Source: Pollutiaquabacter aromativorans
Lineage (GTDB): Bacteria; Bacteroidota; Bacteroidia; AKYH767-A; 2013-40CM-41-45
DNA: 64,000 bases
Assembly (NCBI GenBank): GCA_049177215.1
Contig: CP185379.1
Span: 1,364,001 to 1,428,000 of the forward strand
Reading direction: 5' to 3'
Shown: positions 25,245 to 33,759 of the stretch, piece after piece
How positions within the stretch are numbered: the stretch's first letter is position 1
Layout: each line of letters opens with the position of its first letter
Program-made: the position numbers and the translations under genes
The notes under the pieces: model-generated
Told to the model about the DNA's origin: nothing
The model's database searches: none
Seen by the model: the letters and a program-made list of their open reading frames with translations, nothing else

Positions 25245-26695
25245 TCCAACCTGGCTTGAAGTCCCTTGCGATCGGAAGTTTTGTCTTCCTGCTGTTTTGC
25301 ATCCAGGCGGTAAGCGCACAAAATGCAAAGGTCAACCTGTCCGCAAAAGACACGGCAGAAGTCCGGTTTCTCAACAACCGGAAGTTTTATCTCTACCAGG
25401 TTGGGAAGGGTGAATCCTTGTTTTCCATCTCCCAAAAGTTCGGCATTCCCCAGGACGAGTTGCAAGAATTGAATCCTGAATTGAAGAAGGGCTTGAAGAG
25501 TAAAATGAAGCTCTGGATTCCTGCCTATTCCTGGAAGAAGAAAGGCGGAGAAAAAGATAATGGCAAGGATGAGAAAGCCAGCCGCCGGGATGCGCAGGAG
25601 TTGAGAGTCGCGGCGATCGCGGGCCTTTTTCTTCCACGTCAGGATTTGCGCGAACCGGACCCTGCGGATACAACGGCAGAGGAAGAAGTACTGGAAGAGG
25701 ACGTGCATAACAGTTTACAGTTCACTGAAGGTGTCCAGTACGCTTTGGAAGAAGCTGTCGCCACGGATCACCGCTGGAAAGTGAAATTGTCGATCGTCGA
25801 TGCCGGTGGCGATACGGTTTCGCTGGCAAAAGCGTTGACCAAAGCGGAACTCAAAGAAGTTGACGCGGTCATCACGAACCTGAATGGCAGTCAACTTCGT
25901 CTCCTGAATCGTTGGTGCATGAAGCAAAAGATCCGGTTATTGTCCACTTCCGTGAACAGTACCGAACCTGTTCGAAACAATCCCTTGGCAGTAGTCATGC
26001 TTCCGTCATCGCTCTTGCAATGCAACCGCGCCGGAACACTGACCGCGAAACGCTTCCCCGGTGCCAATGTGGTACTGGTCAAGACAGCGCTCCCCAGGGA
26101 GAATGAACGTGCTTCTGAATTTCGGGATGGATGGAAGAAACAGTTCGAGCATGTCCGTTTTCGCACGTACGATTACGCAAAACTGGGCGCTGACAAGTTG
26201 CAGGACTCCTTGTCCAAGGGCAAGTCAAACGTGATCTTCCTTCCTTCCAGCAACGAGGATCTTGTCACCGCCGTTCTGAACAAGACCAAGGAACTGAAAG
26301 CCGATTACGAACTTAAGATCGTGGGTTTGCCAACCTGGATGCACTTTGAAACCATTGACGCCGCGCTCATGGAATCGGCAGGTGTTGAACTGTTCACCTC
26401 GGCATACCTTCAGCAGGATATCCCGGATCAAGCCGGAATGCGAAAATCGTTTCGCGATCGCTATGCCGCAGAACCTGATGAAAACGCGCTGCTTGGAGCG
26501 GATGCCATCGACATTCTTCTAAACGGCTGGAAAAAATCAGGAGCAGATTTTCCGGACGAATTATCACTCCCGAATTACACTGGACGTTATTGTGATTATC
26601 GGTTCAGCAAGACTGAAGCCGGCTCCTGCATGGAGAACATGAATATCCGGATATGGGAGTTTCGTGACCGAAAACCGATCGAGGTAGGCCAGTAA
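25235..26695 (+). CDS. LysM-domain protein with periplasmic binding protein-like domain
   Basis: 486 residues. A signal peptide ends near residue 30 (VSAQ). A LysM peptidoglycan-binding module covers about 49-95 (YQVGKGESLFSISQKFGIPQDEL). After a charged linker of Lys, Glu and Asp comes a domain of about 330 residues that looks like a type 1 periplasmic binding fold (LSIVDAGGDTVSLAKAL, NVVLVKTALPRE), without a clear ligand site. Similar proteins follow guaA in other Bacteroidetes, as far as I recall. A second ATG at 25241 overlaps the guaA stop as ATGA and may be the real start. The stop overlaps the hemF start by one base. Confidence 0.85.
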   Translation: MGMIQPGLKSLAIGSFVFLLFCIQAVSAQNAKVNLSAKDTAEVRFLNNRKFYLYQVGKGESLFSISQKFGIPQDELQELNPELKKGLKSKMKLWIPAYSWKKKGGEKDNGKDEKASRRDAQELRVAAIAGLFLPRQDLREPDPADTTAEEEVLEEDVHNSLQFTEGVQYALEEAVATDHRWKVKLSIVDAGGDTVSLAKALTKAELKEVDAVITNLNGSQLRLLNRWCMKQKIRLLSTSVNSTEPVRNNPLAVVMLPSSLLQCNRAGTLTAKRFPGANVVLVKTALPRENERASEFRDGWKKQFEHVRFRTYDYAKLGADKLQDSLSKGKSNVIFLPSSNEDLVTAVLNKTKELKADYELKIVGLPTWMHFETIDAALMESAGVELFTSAYLQQDIPDQAGMRKSFRDRYAAEPDENALLGADAIDILLNGWKKSGADFPDELSLPNYTGRYCDYRFSKTEAGSCMENMNIRIWEFRDRKPIEVGQ

Positions 26696-27615
26696 TGGTC
26701 GAGTTGACTATGGCTACTGACCGCCGGTATATTGCCGATTGGCTAATGTCCCTTCAGGATCGCATTACCGAAGGACTTGAAGTCGCTGACGGGACCGGGC
26801 GTTTCCGGGAAGATAATTGGGAACGACCAGGCGGCGGTGGCGGAAGATCCAGGGTGCTCACCAACGGTTCGGTAATCGAAAAGGGCGGGGTCAACTTTTC
26901 AGCGGTTTTCGGGAGTACTCCTGACTTTCTTAAACAGCAGTTGGGCCCGGAGGCAGGTTCCGAGTTCTTCGCAACCGGTGTTTCCATTGTCATCCATCCG
27001 AATTCACCCCAAGTGCCGATCATCCACATGAATGTGAGGTACTTCGAAACAGGCTCAAAGGTGCGCTGGGTCGGTGGCGGGATTGACCTGACCCCACATT
27101 ATGTTAAACGGGAGGACGCCCGGTTCTTTCATCAGACTTTGAAAGCAACCTGTGATCGCTTTGATGAAGCCTATTATCCTGCATTCAAACAATGGGCCGA
27201 CGATTACTTCTTCATTAAACACCGCAAGGAGACAAGAGGCGTTGGCGGGATCTTCTTTGACCATCTAAAGGCGGATGATCGACACGGGTTCGATGACCGG
27301 ATCCGGTTCATGCAGGCGGTTGGAGAAACTTTTCTTCCGACCTACACGGAACTGATCAGAAGGAATGCAGGACTTGCGTTCACCGAACGCGAAAAGCAAT
27401 GGCAATTGATCCGCCGCGGACGCTATGCGGAGTTCAACCTGGTGTACGATCGGGGAACGAAATTCGGGCTCGAAACCGACGGGAGGATCGAATCGATCCT
27501 GATGAGTTTACCGCCCCTGGCGTCCTGGGAATACGACTTTCAACCAGCCGCCGGAACTCCGGAAGCGGAAACCCAGGCACTTCTGATAAAAGGAATTGAT
27601 TGGATCAAAGGTTGA
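26695..27615 (+). CDS. hemF: Oxygen-dependent coproporphyrinogen III oxidase
   Basis: 306 residues. It oxidatively decarboxylates coproporphyrinogen III to protoporphyrinogen IX in haem synthesis and needs molecular oxygen. The family blocks are GRSRVLTNGSVIEKGGVNFS-like near residue 43, HMNVRYFE near 102, and GGGIDLTPHYV near 120, then YAEFNLVYDRGTKFGLETDGRIESILMSLP near the C-terminus (shown here in part of the motif). The start codon overlaps the stop of the LysM gene (TAATG); a second ATG 15 bases later is possible. This is the clearest sign that the organism lives with oxygen. Confidence 0.97.
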   Translation: MVELTMATDRRYIADWLMSLQDRITEGLEVADGTGRFREDNWERPGGGGGRSRVLTNGSVIEKGGVNFSAVFGSTPDFLKQQLGPEAGSEFFATGVSIVIHPNSPQVPIIHMNVRYFETGSKVRWVGGGIDLTPHYVKREDARFFHQTLKATCDRFDEAYYPAFKQWADDYFFIKHRKETRGVGGIFFDHLKADDRHGFDDRIRFMQAVGETFLPTYTELIRRNAGLAFTEREKQWQLIRRGRYAEFNLVYDRGTKFGLETDGRIESILMSLPPLASWEYDFQPAAGTPEAETQALLIKGIDWIKG

Positions 27616-28289
27616 TTGGTTCAACGATGCTCTCCGAACGGATCATCCGGTTTTATTTTTCACTGCCGTCGCGTTTACACGTGCCGAATGGAGTCGAAGT
27701 ACTTTCCGTTTATCAGGACCCGGAGGTTCGCGGATTCGTTGAGGCGTTTTACTCGCGTTACTATCACGACGAGCGGCCGCGCACACTTGTTCTGGGTATC
27801 AATCCTGGCCGTCTGGGTGGCGGGATGACGGGCATTCCGTTCACCGATCCCGTACGGCTGTCAGAAGATTGTGGTATCGCGAATCAACTGGAGAAACGGA
27901 CTGAACTCAGCAGCGATTTCATCTACCGGATGATCCGGCACCTGGGTGGACCAGCAAAGTTCTTTGGGAAAAATCTCTTAAGCGCTGTATGTCCGCTGGG
28001 GTTCACCAGGGCTGGTAAGAACATCAACTATTATGACGATCCGGAATTGCTGGATGCGACAAGGCCTTTCATACTCGATACCCTGCAAAAACAATTCGCG
28101 CTCGGCGTTAATCTGGACACGGTGATACTTCTTGGCGAAGGCCAAAATGCGAAACACTTCCTGCAATGGAATCGTCAGTACGGCTTTTGTCGGCGGGTGG
28201 TCAGTCTTCCGCATCCGAGGTTCATCATGCAATACAAGCGAAAAGCGCTTCCGGAGTATCTGGACCGTTATGCCGCTGTTTTGGCCTAG
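27600..28289 (+). CDS. SMUG2-like uracil-DNA glycosylase family protein (DUF4918)
   Basis: 229 residues from the first ATG, which overlaps hemF by 16 bases; the ATG at 27627, after the hemF stop, is an equally good start and gives 220 residues. The motif LVLGINPGRLGGGMTGIPF (about 63-81) matches the water-activating GINPG motif of SMUG-type glycosylases, and SLPHPRF near 203 matches the second active-site loop. The family removes uracil or related damaged bases from DNA. Substrate preference of the SMUG2/DUF4918 branch is poorly known. It is the last gene of the guaA unit. Confidence 0.85.
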   Translation: MDQRLIGSTMLSERIIRFYFSLPSRLHVPNGVEVLSVYQDPEVRGFVEAFYSRYYHDERPRTLVLGINPGRLGGGMTGIPFTDPVRLSEDCGIANQLEKRTELSSDFIYRMIRHLGGPAKFFGKNLLSAVCPLGFTRAGKNINYYDDPELLDATRPFILDTLQKQFALGVNLDTVILLGEGQNAKHFLQWNRQYGFCRRVVSLPHPRFIMQYKRKALPEYLDRYAAVLA

Positions 28290-28334
28290 GGAGAACCACG
28301 TTAATAATTCGCCGCCCGGCAACCCGGGAAGGCT

Positions 28335-28366
28335 TTTGTCCGTTTTAGTGAGAATCACGATATTTG
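28335..28366 (+). promoter_or_regulatory. Promoter TTTG-N20-GATATTTG for the 46-residue gene
   Basis: -33 TTTG (28335-28338) and -7 GATATTTG (28359-28366, seven of eight) spaced by 20 nt. The leader to the ATG at 28388 would be about 18 nt. Confidence 0.65.
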
Positions 28367-28387
28367 ACGCTCCATAAAGAAAAACCT

Positions 28388-28528
28388 ATGTCGCACGATC
28401 ATCACGCAGAAGAACCCAAACGCGGAATCTGGTACACGTACCTTGGAGAAACCGGCGCAGCCGTTGTCGCCTTTATCTGGATCCTGCTGACCTTAAGCTG
28501 GATCTTCGGAGTTGTCAATTTCGGTTGA
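28388..28528 (+). CDS. Small His-rich single-pass membrane protein (46 residues)
   Basis: The frame starts MSHDHHAEEPKRGIWYTYLG and ends with a hydrophobic segment of about 20 residues (AAVVAFIWILLTLSWIFGVV), so it should sit in the inner membrane with a short histidine-rich N-terminus. The case for a real gene rests on the well-formed promoter upstream, an A-rich leader, and a strong terminator 20 bases after the stop, with nothing else in the unit. Small subunits of respiratory complexes can look like this, but I recognise no family and claim no function. Confidence 0.7.
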   Translation: MSHDHHAEEPKRGIWYTYLGETGAAVVAFIWILLTLSWIFGVVNFG

Positions 28529-28547
28529 TCTCGACCCAGACAAATAC

Positions 28548-28576
28548 AAAGCCCGGCCATAGTGCCGGGCTTTTTT
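28548..28576 (+). terminator. Rho-independent terminator
   Basis: Stem AAAGCCCGGC / GCCGGGCTTT with a six-base loop, followed by T. It ends the 46-residue gene; the convergent glucosaminidase gene ends 19 bases further on. Confidence 0.9.
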
Positions 28577-28594
28577 GATTTTAGTTATTACCGT

Positions 28595-29269
28595 TCAGGA
28601 CCCTTTTCGACGGTCTACCATGTTTCGGATCTTATCAGCGTATTGATGGTCTTCCGCGTAATAGGTACCCAGAAAATCAAGGTAACGGTCCGTCAGGCGA
28701 AAGGTTTGTTCCTGCCACAACTTGTAATCGGCCACACAATCGACCCAGTTCTCATAGACTGCATAATGGTTGGCACTTCGATACTTCTTCAGTTCGTCTT
28801 GTGTACCTCGGATGATCAGGTTGGATTCCGGCAGGTAGATACCGATGGCCGTGGTCTTTCTTCGAAACGGGAAGCGCATGCCCAGCAGGTTGTTGGTTCG
28901 GCGGGCCAGATACGATTCCAGGTTACCGGACTCGAGCAGGATCTGGGCCTGGACTTGTTCAGGACAAATCACATGCTGATGATCCAATTCTTCACGCAGG
29001 CTTTCCGGGCTTAACGGACGAACCGTTTTTCCGCGCATTTTCTGCATGCTGCTGGTGAGTTCTGTAGCCCGGTTGGCTGTAGAACGATCATCCATGGTCA
29101 GCATAAAGAGGAACAAGAAGAACCCAACCGCCAGGACGCGGTTCCAGACCCGGGGGCTATAGATAGCGGTCGGGCGGAGGTAGTTCCCGCAATCCGGGTT
29201 GAGGCACAGATCGGGGGTGTCCGGACCGGCAGGTTGCAGCAACTTGGTATGACAGCAAATCGACTTCAT
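28595..29269 (-). CDS. Membrane-anchored glucosaminidase (PF01832-type) with Cys-rich N-terminus
   Basis: 224 residues. The first 40 hold a cysteine set (Cys5, Cys6, then CLNPDC) that may bind a metal in the cytoplasm. One membrane helix (about 45-60, AVGFFLFLFMLTM) follows, then a periplasmic lysozyme-like domain of the FlgJ/Bax glucosaminidase type: a likely catalytic glutamate in ILLESGNLES, TNNLLGMRF, YENWVDCVADYKLWQ and EDHQYADKIRNMV. Such enzymes cut the N-acetylglucosamine linkage in peptidoglycan. The tail-like position of the catalytic domain and small size suggest a housekeeping cell-wall remodelling role. It has its own promoter box. Confidence 0.8.
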   Translation of the reverse strand: MKSICCHTKLLQPAGPDTPDLCLNPDCGNYLRPTAIYSPRVWNRVLAVGFFLFLFMLTMDDRSTANRATELTSSMQKMRGKTVRPLSPESLREELDHQHVICPEQVQAQILLESGNLESYLARRTNNLLGMRFPFRRKTTAIGIYLPESNLIIRGTQDELKKYRSANHYAVYENWVDCVADYKLWQEQTFRLTDRYLDFLGTYYAEDHQYADKIRNMVDRRKGS

Positions 29270-29324
29270 GACGTTGAATCTTTAGGGGGACTCGGGTATT
29301 CATGGTGTGTCGGGGAAGTCAGAT

Positions 29325-29332
29325 CAAAAGTA
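29325..29332 (-). promoter_or_regulatory. Putative -7 box TACTTTTG for the glucosaminidase gene
   Basis: Perfect TAnnTTTG on the minus strand, 55 bases before the ATG at 29269. No clear -33 box. Confidence 0.5.
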
Positions 29333-29453
29333 GGTTGGCAGCCAGCCGAACCGGAACCTTATTTGGTCAAACGGATAACCTGATTGGGCGAACAGCCGGG
29401 ATCTTGCCGCCAGCGGATGGTCCTCATTTTCAAAAAAATACAGCCCATTAAGT

Positions 29454-29487
29454 CTTATAATTAACATTATGTTAAGTATCATATAAG
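29454..29487. repeat. Nested palindrome in an AT-rich island
   Basis: An inner perfect inverted repeat TTAACAT-T-ATGTTAA (29461-29475) is enclosed by CTTATA (29454-29459) and TATAAG (29482-29487). It may be an operator for a dimeric regulator, or it may be incidental to the AT-rich sequence. Confidence 0.45.
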
Positions 29488-29516
29488 CAAAACACCCTAT
29501 TCCATAGAAACAGCGA

Positions 29517-29550
29517 ACCCCGGCCTGGAAGTCTGTCTCCTGGCCGGGGT
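29517..29550 (-). terminator. Probable terminator hairpin after the TPR gene
   Basis: Perfect 9-bp stem ACCCCGGCC / GGCCGGGGT with a 16-base loop, 52 bases after the TPR stop. The T-tract on the minus strand is weak (TGTTTCT). Confidence 0.5.
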
Positions 29551-29601
29551 CCTGAATGTGAAGTGTTCGAATATATCCTATCGAGTCGCTGGAACAGCAG
29601 T

Positions 29602-30807
29602 CTACTTCTGCTCCAACAGATTCTTGATCCGGTTATACTTCTCTGTCTCATTCAATCGAACGTACAGCTGTTTTAACGACAACAAGGTTCCTTGGTACAA
29701 GGACTGGTCATCCTCTGTCTTCCGGGGATTCGCTTCGAGCGACTTTTCCAGATACGGCGCTGCAGCCTTGAATTTGTCTTCATATTTGACCTTCGCCTTC
29801 TCGAATTCGGCATTATTGGTCAACTGATTCGCTGCATTGGCCATATCGGCGCCCTGGTTGAAGTACATGGCACCCAGGTTATAGTTGATCTCGTAATTGT
29901 CTGGCTGGATCTCCAGACCCTTCTTATAGGCTGCTTCAGCACGGCTCATGTAATCGTTATACTGAGCCGGTTTCGCCTTGTCCTTGCCATCCGCACCTTT
30001 GGGATTGGCCATGTTGTCAAACGTGCTGCCCAAGGCCATGTAAAGGCTCGGGTTCTTGGGGTCCTTTTGAATGGCCGCGTCCAGTGCCGTGGTAGCTTCC
30101 TGACTCTTACCGGTCGATAACAGGATGTTGATCTCGGCGAGCATCAGATTGATGCTTTCCGGCATGGCGGTACGTCCCTGGCGCAGAACCTCCAGGGCCT
30201 TATCGGTATTGCCATCCTCACGGTACAAGTTCGACAAGGCGGCATAAGACTTGTCGTCCTGATAATTCATGGAAACCAGCTTTTCATAGTATTGCTTCGC
30301 CTTCGCCTTGTTTCCCGCCCGCTCAGCGGCATACGCTGAATTCAGGATCGTAGCGGTATCGTTCGGACTGATGGCCTGTGCGATCTCGAAATCCACCAGC
30401 GCTTCCGCGTACTTGCCTTCTTTGAACTGACCAACACCTTTGTTGAAGACCTGACTCATCAACTGCATTTGATTCAATTGAATTTCACCAGCCCATTCAT
30501 TATTGGGCTCGATTTCCATGGCCTTCTTAAACGCGTCATTGGCTTCCACCAGGCAATTGTTGCAAAGTGAACCATACTTCTCACTTGAATACAGAGCCGA
30601 ATAGATCAGCCCTTTGTAGTACCAGGTCTTGGCCATCCCCTTGGTCTGCTCATGGTTGACGGCCTCATCGATGGCCTCTTTTGCCTTATCGTATTGCTGA
30701 TAAGGGACCTTGTAGAAATTAATAGCCGTTTGAAGTTTCGCTTTTTGTCCGAAGGAATAACTCACAGACAAACAAAGCACTACGATCAACGAAAGCAGTT
30801 TTTGCAT
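29602..30807 (-). CDS. Secreted tetratricopeptide repeat protein
   Basis: 401 residues. A signal peptide ends near residue 20 (SYSFGQ). About seven TPR units follow, recognisable from repeats such as ANDAFKKAMEIEPNNEWAGE, YAEALVDFEIAQAISPNDTA and AEAAYKKGLEIQPDNYEINY. These should form a right-handed helical scaffold in the periplasm for protein-protein contacts. The partner is unknown. The gene starts 40 bases after gyrA and is probably read from the same transcript. Confidence 0.88.
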   Translation of the reverse strand: MQKLLSLIVVLCLSVSYSFGQKAKLQTAINFYKVPYQQYDKAKEAIDEAVNHEQTKGMAKTWYYKGLIYSALYSSEKYGSLCNNCLVEANDAFKKAMEIEPNNEWAGEIQLNQMQLMSQVFNKGVGQFKEGKYAEALVDFEIAQAISPNDTATILNSAYAAERAGNKAKAKQYYEKLVSMNYQDDKSYAALSNLYREDGNTDKALEVLRQGRTAMPESINLMLAEINILLSTGKSQEATTALDAAIQKDPKNPSLYMALGSTFDNMANPKGADGKDKAKPAQYNDYMSRAEAAYKKGLEIQPDNYEINYNLGAMYFNQGADMANAANQLTNNAEFEKAKVKYEDKFKAAAPYLEKSLEANPRKTEDDQSLYQGTLLSLKQLYVRLNETEKYNRIKNLLEQK

Positions 30808-30847
30808 GATTTTCGATTGCGTATTATTATGTTAAACGAATATCAGT

Positions 30848-33412
30848 TCAATTATTTTCCTGCCCGGCCTCTCCGCTCGCATCCCCATCTGACTCCGATT
30901 CATCGGAAGGCCCTTCCGGCGTAGCGCCCTCAATGGCGGGAGTATCTTCCATCTGCGATTCTTCCTTATCCTCCACTTCCACCTTCGCAACCGAGGCGAT
31001 TTCATCATCATCTTCCAGGCGGATCAGTCGAACGCCCTGGGTTGCCCTGCCCTGAACGGAGATGTCCTCTACCCCCATCCGAATGGTCAGTCCGCTCTTG
31101 GTGATGATCATCAGGTCGTCGTTTTCAACTACCACCTTGATCGCAACCAGGTTGCCGGTCTTGTCGGTTATGTTGATGGTCTTTACGCCCTTGGCCCCCC
31201 GGTTCGTTTTCCGGTATTCGTCGATATCAGAACGCTTGCCATAACCTTGTTCTGCTACAACCAATACCGACTCTTTGAGCGGGTCACTGACACATACCAT
31301 GCCGATTACGGTATCATCCTCTCCGTCGAGCGTAACGCCCTTTACTCCAATGGAATTTCGCCCCATCGGACGCACAGCCTCTTCGTTGAACCGGACGAGC
31401 TTACCCTTACGTGTCGCGAGCATGATCTCGTTGGTGCCATTTGTAAGGCGGGCTTCCAGCAACTGGTCGCCGTCTTCGATCTGGATCGCGTTGATGCCCG
31501 ACTGACGCGGACGGGAATACGCCTCCAGCGCTGTTTTCTTGATGGTCCCGTTACGGGTACACATCACAATGAAGTTGTTGTTGATATATGTTTCGTCCGA
31601 AAGATCCTTCACATTGATGAAAGCCTTCACTTTATCGTCCGGTTGAATGCTGATCAGGTTCTGAATCGCTCGGCCACGACCGGTTTTATTGCCTTCCGGA
31701 ATCTCGTAAACCTTCAGCCAGTGGCACCGGCCCTTCTCCGTGAAGAACAGGATGTAATTGTGTGTGGAGGCTACGTAAATATGTTCTACGAAATCTTCCT
31801 GCTTGGTCGAACTGCCACGAGCTCCGCGACCGCCCCGACCCTGCGTCCGGTATTCCGTTAACGCGGTCCGCTTAATATATCCCTGGTGGGAAATGGTGAT
31901 GACCACGTCTTCATCCGCGATCATGTCTTCCAGACTGATTTCATCACCTGTATAGACGATCTCGGTCCGGCGCTCATCGCCGTATTTTTCCTTCATCTCC
32001 CCGAGTTCATCCTTGATGATGTCCATCCGAAGTTTCTCATCCGCCAGGACATCCCGGTAATAATCAATAAGCTTCTTCAGTTCGGCATACTCATCCCGGA
32101 TCTTATCGCGTTCGAGGCCCGTCAGGCGTTGCAGGCGCATCTCCAGGATCGCCTTTGCCTGGATCTCGGACAACTGGAAGGAGTTGATCAAACCGTCCTG
32201 GGCGAGCTGCGGGGTCTGAGAAGCCCGGATCAGGGCGATGACTTCGTCGAGGTGATCCAGTGCGATGAGGAGTCCCTCGAGTATGTGCGCCCGCTTTTCC
32301 GCTTCCGCCAGTTCGTACCGCGTACGGCGGATCACCACTTCATGGCGGTGATTGACGTAGTTGACGATCAGGTCTTTCAGGTTGAGCGTCATCGGTCGCC
32401 CACCGACAAGCGCCACGTTGTTCACGCTGAAGGAAGACTGCAGCGATGTGAACTTGAAGAGGTTGTTCAACACCACATTACCGATAGCGTCACGACGCAA
32501 TTCGTACACGATCCGTATCCCTTCCCGATCGCTCTCGTCGCGGATATCCGAGATACCTTCCAGTTTCTTTTCATTGATCAGATCAGCGGTTCGCTTGATC
32601 ATCTCCGCTTTGTTGATCTGGAAGGGGACTTCCGTAACAACGATCCTTTCCCGGCCGTTGTCGGTTGTTTCGATCGTGGCACGTGCCCTGAGCACCACTT
32701 TGCCACGGCCGGTATGATAGGCCTCTTTCACGCCGGCGTATCCGTAAATGATACCGCCTGTCGGGAAATCGGGCGCCTTGATGATTCGAGCCAGTTCATC
32801 CAGCGTGATGTCGCGATTGTCGATATAGGCGACTACACCGTCGATCACTTCCGTCAGGTTATGCGGCGCCATGTTGGTGGCCATACCGACCGCGATACCG
32901 GAAGCTCCATTTACCAGGAGGTTCGGGATCTTGGCCGGCAGCACCGTAGGCTCCTGTAAGGAATCATCGAAATTTAACGTGAAGTCTACGGTCTCCTTGT
33001 CGATGTCCGACAACATCTCCTCAGCCAGCTTTTTCAGCCTGGCCTCGGTATAACGCATGGCCGCCGGCGAATCGCCGTCCATCGAACCGAAGTTACCCTG
33101 CCCATCCACCAGCGGGTACCGCAAGCTCCAAACCTGGGCCATCCGGACCATCGCATCGTAAACGGAACCATCGCCATGCGGATGGTATTTACCCAATACT
33201 TCCCCTACGATACGGGCGGATTTCTTATAGGGCCTGTTACTCAGTACACCCAGATCAAGCATGCCGTACAGCACGCGACGGTGCACGGGTTTCAGGCCGT
33301 CCCGGACATCCGGCAACGCACGCGATACGATCACCGACATCGAGTAATCGATGTAGGCGGTCTTCATTTCCTCTTCGATGTTGATCGGAATGATCTTTTC
33401 TCCGTCAGTCAT
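30848..33412 (-). CDS. gyrA: DNA gyrase subunit A
   Basis: 854 residues. Type II topoisomerase subunit that cuts and rejoins DNA to introduce negative supercoils with GyrB. The catalytic tyrosine is Tyr121 in AAMRYTEARL. Six beta-propeller blades make up the C-terminal half, and the GyrA box QGRGGRG near residue 520 shows this is gyrase rather than topoisomerase IV. An acidic tail follows. In the quinolone region the sequence is HPHGDGSVYD, so the position equal to E. coli Ser83 is Gly82, while the Asp87 equivalent is kept. It is divergent from clpC. Confidence 0.97.
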   Translation of the reverse strand: MTDGEKIIPINIEEEMKTAYIDYSMSVIVSRALPDVRDGLKPVHRRVLYGMLDLGVLSNRPYKKSARIVGEVLGKYHPHGDGSVYDAMVRMAQVWSLRYPLVDGQGNFGSMDGDSPAAMRYTEARLKKLAEEMLSDIDKETVDFTLNFDDSLQEPTVLPAKIPNLLVNGASGIAVGMATNMAPHNLTEVIDGVVAYIDNRDITLDELARIIKAPDFPTGGIIYGYAGVKEAYHTGRGKVVLRARATIETTDNGRERIVVTEVPFQINKAEMIKRTADLINEKKLEGISDIRDESDREGIRIVYELRRDAIGNVVLNNLFKFTSLQSSFSVNNVALVGGRPMTLNLKDLIVNYVNHRHEVVIRRTRYELAEAEKRAHILEGLLIALDHLDEVIALIRASQTPQLAQDGLINSFQLSEIQAKAILEMRLQRLTGLERDKIRDEYAELKKLIDYYRDVLADEKLRMDIIKDELGEMKEKYGDERRTEIVYTGDEISLEDMIADEDVVITISHQGYIKRTALTEYRTQGRGGRGARGSSTKQEDFVEHIYVASTHNYILFFTEKGRCHWLKVYEIPEGNKTGRGRAIQNLISIQPDDKVKAFINVKDLSDETYINNNFIVMCTRNGTIKKTALEAYSRPRQSGINAIQIEDGDQLLEARLTNGTNEIMLATRKGKLVRFNEEAVRPMGRNSIGVKGVTLDGEDDTVIGMVCVSDPLKESVLVVAEQGYGKRSDIDEYRKTNRGAKGVKTINITDKTGNLVAIKVVVENDDLMIITKSGLTIRMGVEDISVQGRATQGVRLIRLEDDDEIASVAKVEVEDKEESQMEDTPAIEGATPEGPSDESESDGDASGEAGQENN

Positions 33413-33759
33413 GATGGCTAAACTTCAATTCAAAATTTTTCGGCTGGATAACCGTCTCTTCCTTTGTGTAAGGTTCCGGAAAAGTCGGTCCGCCGGGCCT
33501 TTCCGATACCCATCGGTAGGGCCAAAATGGCGCTTTTACTAGAAGCCCGAAGGTACGTAAAAATGCCGTTCCGGGGGCGTTTTTCGCAAACAGAAATTTG
33601 TTGATAAAAGCAACTGCCCGATTGGCAGTCCCCAAAAGCTAGCACGTTACTTGCAAACTAATTCCGCAAGAAAATCGGTAGTTTTGTTGAAAGAAATCGA
33701 TGATTCGACCGAACTTGTCTACAGCCGGTTCGTTTTACATTAGAATCACAACCCCAAAC
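33413..33759. other. Divergent intergenic region between gyrA and clpC
   Basis: 347 bases. A perfect -7 box for clpC is at 33679-33686. A weaker minus-strand TACCTTCG at 33548-33555 could serve gyrA with a leader of about 130 nt. Two short minus-strand frames in the region look random. No RNA gene was recognised. Confidence 0.6.
33679..33686 (+). promoter_or_regulatory. Putative -7 box TAGTTTTG for clpC
   Basis: Perfect TAnnTTTG, 73 bases before the clpC ATG at 33760. It overlaps the first bases of an in-frame extension, which supports the downstream start. No clear -33 box. Confidence 0.5.

Larger units (their letters stand above)
29270..29601. other. Intergenic region between glucosaminidase and TPR genes
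   Basis: 332 bases without a gene. It holds the -7 box for the glucosaminidase gene, an AT-rich island with a nested palindrome (29454-29487), and the hairpin that follows the TPR gene. Nothing else was seen. Confidence 0.7.

Noticed and set aside
28310..28328. GC-rich inverted repeat (CCCGG/CCGGG) after the SMUG2-like gene, considered as a terminator
   Set aside because: The stem is only five bases and the T-run that follows is interrupted; the next promoter begins at once.
31886..32959. Open frame of 357 codons antisense to gyrA
   Set aside because: Shadow of the conserved gyrA coding sequence, with no initiation signals or domains.
33405..33645. Two short minus-strand frames in the gyrA-clpC gap
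   Set aside because: No recognisable product and no signals; one overlaps the gyrA start.
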